This document shows positions 1-4,892 of a DNA stretch of 8,951 nucleotides, piece by piece; position 1 is the stretch's first letter, and each line of letters opens with the position of its first letter. The position numbers were made by a program, and so were the translations under genes. Below the pieces are notes generated by a model. The model did no database searches. It was given only the letters and a program-made list of their open reading frames with translations, and was not told where the DNA came from. The stretch covers positions 1 to 8,951 of the forward strand of contig CANPWK010000046.1 of assembly GCA_947584105.1 (NCBI GenBank), written 5' to 3'. This DNA is from an uncultured Bacilli bacterium (GTDB lineage Bacteria > Bacillota_I > Bacilli_A > RF39 > UBA660).

Positions 1-70
1 TTTATACTAAAATATTCATTTTAAATTTTTTAATTATTACCAAAAAAGTCTACAAAGGAAAAAATATAAT
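1..70. other. Intergenic AT-rich stretch, no gene seen
   Basis: No ribosome binding site with a usable start codon and no recognisable protein segment is visible here on either strand. One frame stays open across this stretch, but its translation is lysine/isoleucine-rich with no start signal, as expected by chance in sequence this AT-rich. It is probably the spacer after an upstream gene that lies outside the window. Confidence 0.5.
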
Positions 71-100
71 AAAAAAAGGTATTCCCAAAATACTTTTTTT
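71..100 (+). terminator. Intrinsic terminator of an upstream gene (possibly bidirectional)
   Basis: Bases 72-83 pair with 89-100 to give a stem of about 12 pairs with one G-T pair; the core is GTATT (79-83) against AATAC (89-93) around a short CCCAA loop. The left arm starts with an A run and the right arm ends with a T run, so the element could stop transcription in either direction. It lies just before the thrS promoter and would insulate thrS from upstream read-through. The stem is weak in G and C, which limits confidence. Confidence 0.6.
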
Positions 101-110
101 ATAATATAAT
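82..110 (+). promoter_or_regulatory. Promoter of the T-box leader and thrS
   Basis: Two overlapping perfect -10 boxes TATAAT occur at 100-105 and 105-110. For the second, a weak -35 (TTCCCA, 82-87) sits at 17-bp spacing inside the preceding terminator hairpin. Initiation about 7 bases after the second box, near 117, coincides with the start of T-box Stem I. The -10 is convincing and the -35 is poor. Confidence 0.6.
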
Positions 111-116
111 ATAAAA

Positions 117-310
117 AAGCCATGATTAGGATACGATTATTAATTACTATTTTAAGAGAGTTAGTGGTTGGTGTGAACTAATAAATAAGTGTAATAATTA
201 CTACCTATGAGCTGACATTGAAAAATGCTCCGCATTTATGCGTTATAAAATTAAGTGATAAGGTAGGATGGTACCGCGTTTAAACGCTCCTTTTTTGGGG
301 CGTTTTTATT
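117..310 (+). promoter_or_regulatory. T-box riboswitch, threonine-specific, upstream of thrS
   Basis: The T-box leader senses uncharged tRNA and lets RNA polymerase pass a terminator only when the amino acid is scarce. The conserved T-box AGGATGGTACCGCG is at 265-278. In the antiterminator form, AGGA (265-268) pairs with TCCT (288-291) and GCG (276-278) with CGC (285-287), leaving TGGT (269-272) in the bulge to bind the tRNA acceptor end; its last base T would match an A discriminator. Stem I shows the usual AGAG bulge and GGTTGGTG distal loop region (156-173), and GA pairs at 124-125 and 209-210 of the kink-turn type. The loop between helices 127-130/204-207 and 143-147/191-195 holds ACTA (200-203), so I read the specifier as the threonine codon ACU followed by a purine. 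A small hairpin (223-228/232-237) may be Stem III. The identity as a T-box is secure; the exact specifier is my hand folding. Confidence 0.92.
282..310 (+). terminator. T-box attenuator terminator
   Basis: Bases 283-290 (AACGCTCC) pair with 297-304 (GGGCGTT preceded by G) around a six-T loop, with one G-T pair, followed by a T-rich tract. The 5' arm overlaps bases 285-291 that the antiterminator needs, so the two structures exclude each other. This is the regulated stop for thrS transcription. Confidence 0.88.
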
Positions 311-315
311 TTTAG

Positions 316-326
316 TATGATAAAAT
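316..326 (+). promoter_or_regulatory. Possible internal extended -10 promoter after the T-box
   Basis: The sequence TGATAAAAT at 318-326 has the same form as an extended -10 element seen before the surface-protein gene at 3291-3299. It lies after the attenuator and 13 bases before the thrS start codon, so a transcript from here would escape T-box control. No -35 is visible, and chance matches are common in such AT-rich DNA. Confidence 0.2.
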
Positions 327-339
327 ATAAGGAGGCAAT

Positions 340-2091
340 ATGATAAATATTAAAGAAGATAAGGATTTAAATATTTTAAATCATAGTTGTGCTCATTTAA
401 TGGCACAAGCAGTTAAGCATTTATATCCAAATGCTAAATTCTGGGTTGGACCAGTTATAGAAGATGGATTTTACTATGATATAGATTTAGGTGATATAGT
501 TATTAAAGAGGAAGATTTACCTAATATAGAAAAAGAAATGAAAAAAATATCAAAAGATGGTAAAAGAATAATCCGACATGAATTAAGTAAAAATGAAGCT
601 TTGGAAATGTTTAAAGATGATCCATATAAAATAGATTTAATAAATAATATGGATGATAGTACAGTTATTAGTTGTTATACACAGGGTGATTTTACTGATC
701 TTTGTCGTGGACCACATGTAGAGACTGTTAAAGTTATTAAACATTTTAAATTACTTAAGGTTAGTGGAGCATATTTTAAAGGTGATTCTAAAAATAAAAT
801 GCTTCAAAGGATATATGGGGTATGCTTTACTAATGAAGAAGATTTAACTAAACATTTACATATGCTTGAAGAAGCTAAAGCTAGAGATCATCGTAAATTA
901 GGAAAAGAATTAGAGTTATTTATGACTGATGATTTAGTGGGTAGAGGACTTCCAATGTTTTTACCAAAAGGATATATAGTATGGCATGAATTAGAGGATT
1001 ATATTAGAAATAAAGAAATTAAACTTGGTTATCAACATGTTTTAACACCTTGTGTTGGTAATTTGGAATTATATAAAACTTCGGGGCATTTTGAACATTA
1101 TAGAGAAAATATGTTTCCAATTATGGAAGTAGATGGGGAATCTTTTGTGTTAAGGCCTATGAATTGTCCTCATCATATGATGATTTATTCAAGTAAATTA
1201 CATTCTTATAAAGATTTACCAATAAGAATAGGAGAAATAGCTCATGATTTCAGATATGAAGCAAGTGGGGCTCTTAAAGGAATTGAACGTGGACGTCATT
1301 TCTGTCAAAACGATGCCCATCTGTTTGTTACTAAAGAGCAGATAAAATCTGAATTTAAAAATGTGGTAGATTTAATTTTTGAAGTTTATAAAGATTTTAA
1401 TATAACGGATTATAGATGTGTTTTATCACTAAGAGATCCTAAAGATAAGGAAAAATATCATCCAGATGATGAAATGTGGGATAAAGCAGAGAATAATTTA
1501 AGAGAAGTTTTGAATGATTTAAATATTGAATATACAGAGGAAATAGGCGAAGCTGCTTTTTATGGGCCTAAGTTAGATGTTAACGTTAAACCTGCAGTAG
1601 GAGGAGAATATACTCTTTCAACTTGTCAGTTAGATTTTTGCCTGCCAGCTAAGTTTGATTTAAAGTATGTTGATAAAGATGGTATTAAAAAAACACCTGT
1701 CGTTTTACATAGAGCTATATTAGGATCTTTAGATCGCTTTATGGCTTATATAATTGAAGAAACTAAAGGTGCTTTACCAGTATGGCTTTCTCCAGTACAG
1801 ATAAATGTTATACCAGTAAATAATGAATATCATTTGCAGTATGCAAAAGAGGTATATGAACAGTTAAAAGATGCTGGATTTAGAGTTGAAATAGATGATA
1901 GAGAAGAAAAACTTGGATATAAAATGAGAGAATCAGTTATGAAAAAAATCCCTTATTCTATAATATTAGGTCAAAAAGAAGTAGATGATAAAACTATAAG
2001 TTATAGAAAATATGGTAGTGAAGAAACAAATACATTATCTTGTAAAGAATTTATAAAATTAATAAACGACAAGATTAAAAGTAAAAAATAG
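340..2091 (+). CDS. thrS: Threonine--tRNA ligase, TGS domain absent
   Basis: This cytoplasmic class II synthetase charges tRNA-Thr with threonine using ATP. The 583-residue protein starts directly in the N2 editing domain: H15 and H19 of HSCAH and C122 and H126 of CRGPH match the editing-site residues of other ThrRS. The catalytic core follows (roughly 190-480). The zinc ligands are C276 (MNCPHH), H327 (NDAH) and H457 (LHRAILGS); the C276-H327 spacing of 51 equals that of the E. coli enzyme (C334-H385). Motif 2 is in the FRYEASGALKGIERGRHF segment and motif 3 in LGSLDRFM. An HGTP-type anticodon-binding domain fills the end, from about 484. Usual length is about 640, and the missing part is the ~60-residue TGS domain. 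The start is fixed by AAGGAGG at 329-335, and only about 30 bases separate it from the T-box terminator, so there is no room for the missing domain. Confidence 0.97.
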   Translation: MINIKEDKDLNILNHSCAHLMAQAVKHLYPNAKFWVGPVIEDGFYYDIDLGDIVIKEEDLPNIEKEMKKISKDGKRIIRHELSKNEALEMFKDDPYKIDLINNMDDSTVISCYTQGDFTDLCRGPHVETVKVIKHFKLLKVSGAYFKGDSKNKMLQRIYGVCFTNEEDLTKHLHMLEEAKARDHRKLGKELELFMTDDLVGRGLPMFLPKGYIVWHELEDYIRNKEIKLGYQHVLTPCVGNLELYKTSGHFEHYRENMFPIMEVDGESFVLRPMNCPHHMMIYSSKLHSYKDLPIRIGEIAHDFRYEASGALKGIERGRHFCQNDAHLFVTKEQIKSEFKNVVDLIFEVYKDFNITDYRCVLSLRDPKDKEKYHPDDEMWDKAENNLREVLNDLNIEYTEEIGEAAFYGPKLDVNVKPAVGGEYTLSTCQLDFCLPAKFDLKYVDKDGIKKTPVVLHRAILGSLDRFMAYIIEETKGALPVWLSPVQINVIPVNNEYHLQYAKEVYEQLKDAGFRVEIDDREEKLGYKMRESVMKKIPYSIILGQKEVDDKTISYRKYGSEETNTLSCKEFIKLINDKIKSKK

Positions 2092-2095
2092 CTGT

Positions 2096-2124
2096 TTGAG
2101 TTTTTAAACCATCTATGTTATAAT
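2096..2124 (+). promoter_or_regulatory. Strong extended -10 promoter for the two-gene membrane operon
   Basis: A -35 box TTGAGT (2096-2101) is followed at exactly 17 bases by TATAAT (2119-2124), with TG at 2116-2117 giving an extended -10. It lies 4 bases after the thrS stop codon, so the downstream genes can be transcribed independently of the T-box. No terminator is visible between thrS and this promoter, so read-through from thrS is also possible. Predicted start is near 2131, leaving a leader of about 20 bases. Confidence 0.7.
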
Positions 2125-2149
2125 AAAGAAGAATTGAAGTGGGTGTTGT

Positions 2150-2632
2150 ATGAATCATAAACATAATTTTTTATTTGTTTTAGTCATTATAATTATTATT
2201 GTAGGCTGTATTTTACTAGGTTTATTTATGTTAGATGCAACAGGAGTTTTCAAAAATAGTAAAGCAGATAATATTAAAGTTAATAATTGGGATATTACTA
2301 TTTCTAATGCTAATAATAAGGATGATGAAAATAAAATATTAATTAAAAATGCAAATATAAATGTAACTGGTAAAATTAATAAAGAAAGTTCATTAAACTA
2401 TAAATTAAAAATAAAAAATAGTGGTAGTATTGATGCTTATTTATATAGTATTGTTAATATCAATGATAGTAATCTTGATGTTAAATTTGAAGTTGATAAT
2501 AAAGAATTAAAAAAAGGTTATATTTTAAAATCTGGTAGTACAATTAACGTTGATATGATTATAACATCTAAGGCAGATGATGCAATAGACTTAAACTTAG
2601 AAAGTCAATTAGTATTTAACCAATATAAATAA
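2150..2632 (+). CDS. Membrane-anchored extracellular protein of unknown function
   Basis: The family is not recognised with certainty. The 160-residue protein has a short cytoplasmic start (MNHKHN), one hydrophobic segment at about 7-28, and an extracellular part rich in N, D, K, I and S. The second half reads like a single beta-sandwich: a KIKNSGSIDAYLYSI strand pair (about 87-101) and a late LKSGSTINVDMII element resemble the 'N-x-G-x-x-D-A' and 'pGes' features of TasA/CalY-like secreted proteins of Bacillota. This resemblance is by eye only. Residues I17-V18-G19-C20 fit a lipobox, but the residues after the cysteine stay hydrophobic, so a transmembrane anchor is more likely. The ribosome binding site (around AGTGGG, 2139-2143) is weak compared with other genes here. 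It is probably co-transcribed with the DUF308-like gene 11 bases downstream. Confidence 0.75.
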   Translation: MNHKHNFLFVLVIIIIIVGCILLGLFMLDATGVFKNSKADNIKVNNWDITISNANNKDDENKILIKNANINVTGKINKESSLNYKLKIKNSGSIDAYLYSIVNINDSNLDVKFEVDNKELKKGYILKSGSTINVDMIITSKADDAIDLNLESQLVFNQYK

Positions 2633-2643
2633 TAGGAGGAAAT

Positions 2644-3261
2644 ATGAAGAAAGATATCAATTTATCAAATGTGCTAGTTTCTATTATAATGCTTATAGTA
2701 GGAGTTATATTAGTTATTGATTCTGAGTCTATTATTAATATGATGTCATGGATAATAGGAATAGTTATAATTTTAATTAGCATTATAAAGATTATATTTT
2801 TATTTAATGATGAAGTTTTGAACACAACAGAGCTGGCTTTCAATATTTTATTAATGATATTTGGAGTATTGTTAATTAGTTTTCCAAATCTAGTTGATAT
2901 TACTATTAAAGTCGTATTTGGTTGTTGGATTTTACTGGCTGGTATCAAAAGGTTAATTTTAGCAGTAGCAATCTCTAGAGTAGATAGTAATAGTTATAAG
3001 ACATTTTTAATAAGTGCTATTATAATGCTTATATTAGGAGCCTTAGTTTTGATTAATTTCTGTGAGTTACTAGGGGTATTTATAATTATATATTCTATTA
3101 TGGAAATTGGTAATTATATTTATTTCTTAATAAGAAGAAGAAATTTCAAAGTTATATTTGATAAAGAAGAGTATGATAAGGTAAAAAAGAAACCTAAGAA
3201 AAGTAAAATAACAAGTGAGATGAAAAATAAAAAAGCAATTGAAGCAGATATTGAAGAATAA
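2644..3261 (+). CDS. DUF308/HdeD-like integral membrane protein
   Basis: The 205-residue protein has about six transmembrane helices in three pairs, near residues 8-26, 31-53, 62-82, 84-106, 119-139 and 141-161. The repeating pattern of 'hydrophobic helix, G-[VI]-[LM]-L-[IL], short polar turn, helix' (GVILVIDSESI, GVLLISFPNLV, GALVLINFCEL) is typical of the DUF308 short repeat found in HdeD-like proteins. HdeD of E. coli is linked to acid resistance, but the function of Bacillota members is not established. A charged cytoplasmic tail (about 164-205) is rich in lysine and ends in acidic residues. The start is supported by TAGGAGGA at 2633-2640, and the gap to the preceding gene is 11 bases, so the two form an operon. 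The stop codon lies inside the following terminator hairpin. Confidence 0.85.
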   Translation: MKKDINLSNVLVSIIMLIVGVILVIDSESIINMMSWIIGIVIILISIIKIIFLFNDEVLNTTELAFNILLMIFGVLLISFPNLVDITIKVVFGCWILLAGIKRLILAVAISRVDSNSYKTFLISAIIMLILGALVLINFCELLGVFIIIYSIMEIGNYIYFLIRRRNFKVIFDKEEYDKVKKKPKKSKITSEMKNKKAIEADIEE

Positions 3262-3290
3262 AATTGTATTTAAAAGTACAATTTTTTTTT
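3260..3290 (+). terminator. Intrinsic terminator of the membrane operon
   Basis: Bases 3261-3268 (AAATTGTA) pair perfectly with 3277-3284 (TACAATTT), followed by an unbroken T run to 3291. The stem can gain the pair 3260-3285. The hairpin starts within the TAA stop codon (3259-3261) of the DUF308-like gene. The stem is AT-rich, but the long T run makes a terminator likely. Confidence 0.75.
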
Positions 3291-3299
3291 TGATAAAAT
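3270..3299 (+). promoter_or_regulatory. Candidate extended -10 promoter of the surface-protein gene
   Basis: TGATAAAAT at 3291-3299 forms an extended -10 immediately after the terminator T run. A weak -35 (TTAAAA, 3270-3275, 18-bp spacing) would lie inside the hairpin loop. The start codon is 20 bases downstream. This gives the surface-protein gene its own transcript. Confidence 0.45.
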
Positions 3300-3319
3300 G
3301 GGTACGAAAGGTAGGAAGT

Positions 3320-4855
3320 ATGAAGAGATATTTAACAATTTTTATAGTATTGCTATTTACATTTATAATAAGAGTAAATGCAGAAACTTATAAAACTGGA
3401 GACTTAGTAAGTTATAGAGATATTAATTTTTATGTTGTGAGTGATAAAGTAGATTATTTAACACTGTTAAAGGCAACACCACTTACGGTTGATGAAGTGA
3501 ACAAATATGGTGAAGGTCATATAAATAAATTTCCAAATAACACCCAAGGATCAGCAAGCAAAGCATTTGACAATGATGGGTATGGTTCAATATTGTATTA
3601 TTCAAGTGAAATGTGTGGTTATAACCCAATAACAAACGAGTATTTTTCATCAGATTGTAAGATTAATTATAATGAATCAGATATAAAATATGTTGTAGAA
3701 AATTGGGGAGAACATGAAATTGGAAATAATAATTTAACTTTAGATGACTTAGGATATGAAATCAGATTAATAACTAAGGAAGAATTGCAGGAATATTTTG
3801 GATATAATAAATATGTTGCTAGTTGGTGGGAAAAGAACTCTTTAGATTTACCTGATTGGGTTAATAAATATTCATATTGGACAATGAGTAATGATGCAAA
3901 TAATCCAGGTTTCTTTTGGATTATAGAAAGTCGTAGAAATTATAATAGATATACTTCTAGTAATAACTCTAGAATATATTCTAGACGTGTAACTGATAGT
4001 AGTTTGGTACGTCCAGTTGTAAATATAAAAAAGTCAGATCAAATATTAAAACCAAATAATAAATATAAATCGTATAAAATCGGAGATAAAGTAAATTTAA
4101 ATGGTATAGATTTTTATGTAATAGAAGATAGTGATGGATTTACTAGTAAATTAAAGTTATTAAAATCCACCCCACTTACAGTAGATGAAGTAAATAAATA
4201 TGGTGTAGTTGATGAAGTAAATTATATAAATAAATATACATATGAATCAAGAAATACAGCTAAAGATGTAGGAGGATATGGAGCTGTTGCATATTATACA
4301 AGTAGTGATTGTGGCTATGATGATAGCAACAATTATAAATATTCAGGATGTAAAGTTGATTATGAAAGTTCAGATTTAAAGCAAATAATTGATAATTGGG
4401 GAAAAATGGAATTGAAAATTAATAATGATGATTTTATTAATAATAAATTTGAAACTAAAATATTAACATCATCTGATTTAGTAGATAATCTTGGATATAA
4501 ATATTGGTATGGAACCGAATCGTCCCATGGTTTTACCAGGACAGATGATACTCCAACTTTTATGAAAAAAGAATATCAATGTTGGAATGAAGGGTTTTAT
4601 TTGAATGATTATGGACATGATAACTCGTCTGTTTATAATTTAGCTCATGTATGTCCAGTAGTAATATTAAATAAAACTGAAATACCTATTAATAATAAAT
4701 TAGTTGAATCTAGTCAATCAAGTAATAAGGTAAGTAATAAGGTAAGTATCCCAGATACTTTACTTAGAAATCCTATTTTCATTGTATTAGTAGGAATTAT
4801 CTTGATAGTTATATCAGCTATAATAATTAGTGTAGTAGCAAAAAAGAACAAATAA
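3320..4855 (+). CDS. Secreted, membrane-anchored surface protein with two DUF6273-like domains
   Basis: The 511-residue protein has a signal peptide (1-21, probable cleavage after VNA), two homologous domains (about 24-239 and 250-453), a short S/N/K/V linker and a C-terminal transmembrane helix (about 485-506) with a KKNK cytoplasmic end. Domain 1 carries the signature YWTMS...FFWII...SLVRPVVNIKKS of DUF6273-like domains, common in surface proteins of gut Bacillota; the function is unknown, and a lectin-like fold is only a guess. Both domains share LLK-[AS]-TPLTVDEVNKYG, a CGY...C cysteine pair (C99/C113; C331/C344) and an NWG motif. Domain 2 lacks YWTMS, has CPVV for RPVV, and gains C421 and C445. 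The frame is open 27 codons further upstream to 3239, but that part overlaps the DUF308-like gene and the terminator. The ATG at 3320 has AAAGG (3307-3311) upstream and begins a proper signal peptide. Confidence 0.88.
   Translation: MKRYLTIFIVLLFTFIIRVNAETYKTGDLVSYRDINFYVVSDKVDYLTLLKATPLTVDEVNKYGEGHINKFPNNTQGSASKAFDNDGYGSILYYSSEMCGYNPITNEYFSSDCKINYNESDIKYVVENWGEHEIGNNNLTLDDLGYEIRLITKEELQEYFGYNKYVASWWEKNSLDLPDWVNKYSYWTMSNDANNPGFFWIIESRRNYNRYTSSNNSRIYSRRVTDSSLVRPVVNIKKSDQILKPNNKYKSYKIGDKVNLNGIDFYVIEDSDGFTSKLKLLKSTPLTVDEVNKYGVVDEVNYINKYTYESRNTAKDVGGYGAVAYYTSSDCGYDDSNNYKYSGCKVDYESSDLKQIIDNWGKMELKINNDDFINNKFETKILTSSDLVDNLGYKYWYGTESSHGFTRTDDTPTFMKKEYQCWNEGFYLNDYGHDNSSVYNLAHVCPVVILNKTEIPINNKLVESSQSSNKVSNKVSIPDTLLRNPIFIVLVGIILIVISAIIISVVAKKNK
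3389..4036 (+). repeat. First copy of the duplicated surface domain
   Basis: This encodes residues 24-239 of the surface protein and aligns along its whole length with the copy at 4067-4678. It retains the conserved YWTMS and RPVV motifs, so it looks like the more canonical copy. The best conserved block is 3476-3511. Confidence 0.8.
3968..3985. repeat. Perfect 18-bp palindrome inside the surface-protein gene
   Basis: TCTAGAATATATTCTAGA reads the same on both strands. It lies in a run where TCTAG recurs every 12 bases (3956, 3968, 3980), encoding a period-four S-x-x-x pattern in SSNNSRIYSRRV. It may be just a by-product of the 12-base periodicity rather than a binding site. Confidence 0.6.
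4067..4678 (+). repeat. Second, diverged copy of the duplicated surface domain
   Basis: This encodes residues 250-453. It matches the first copy in the LLK-[AS]-TPLTVDEVNKYG block (4169-4204), the glycine/tyrosine block before the cysteine pair, and NWG. It differs at the end, where RPVV has become CPVV and two extra cysteines appear. Confidence 0.8.
4721..4748 (+). repeat. 12-bp tandem repeat in the linker of the surface protein
   Basis: The unit AGTAATAAGGTA occurs at 4721-4732 and 4733-4744, followed by a partial AGTA. It encodes SNKVSNKVS between the second domain and the membrane anchor. A unit of four codons can change in number without frameshift, so linker length may vary between strains. 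Confidence 0.85.
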
Positions 4856-4892
4856 ATGTTTCCTTAATTAGGATACAATTTATTGTTCTTTT
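4842..4892. terminator. Bidirectional terminator between convergent genes
   Basis: Bases 4842-4864 pair with 4870-4892 in a hairpin of about 21 pairs, with one bulged A in each arm (4850, 4878), one T-T mismatch, and a five-base loop (4865-4869). The left arm begins with an A run and the right arm ends in a T run, so it can act for both strands. It contains the stop codons of both the surface-protein gene (TAA, 4853-4855) and pbp (TTA on the plus strand, 4880-4882), and the two stops pair with each other. Confidence 0.75.

Noticed and set aside
1..104. Open plus-strand frame at the window start
   Set aside because: No start codon with a ribosome binding site; the frame runs straight through the terminator hairpin and its translation has no recognisable features.
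2092..2118. Terminator directly after thrS (GTTT...AAAC, 2094-2109)
   Set aside because: The stem has only about four pairs and no T run after it; it cannot be supported as a terminator.
2150..2215. Lipobox I-V-G-C at residues 17-20 of the 160-residue protein
   Set aside because: The residues after the cysteine (ILLGLFML) are hydrophobic, which fits a transmembrane anchor better than a cleaved lipoprotein signal; kept only as a remark.
2616..2948. Open frame of 110 codons on the minus strand
   Set aside because: It lies antisense to the DUF308-like gene, has no ribosome binding site, and its hydrophobic translation mirrors the transmembrane codons of the real gene.
3239..3319. 27-codon N-terminal extension of the surface-protein gene
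   Set aside because: It overlaps the DUF308-like gene and crosses the terminator hairpin. The ATG at 3320 has its own ribosome binding site and starts a proper signal peptide.
3389..4678. Variable protein of a diversity-generating retroelement
   Set aside because: The duplicated domain could be lectin-like, but no reverse transcriptase, template repeat or adenine-targeted variable region is visible in the window.
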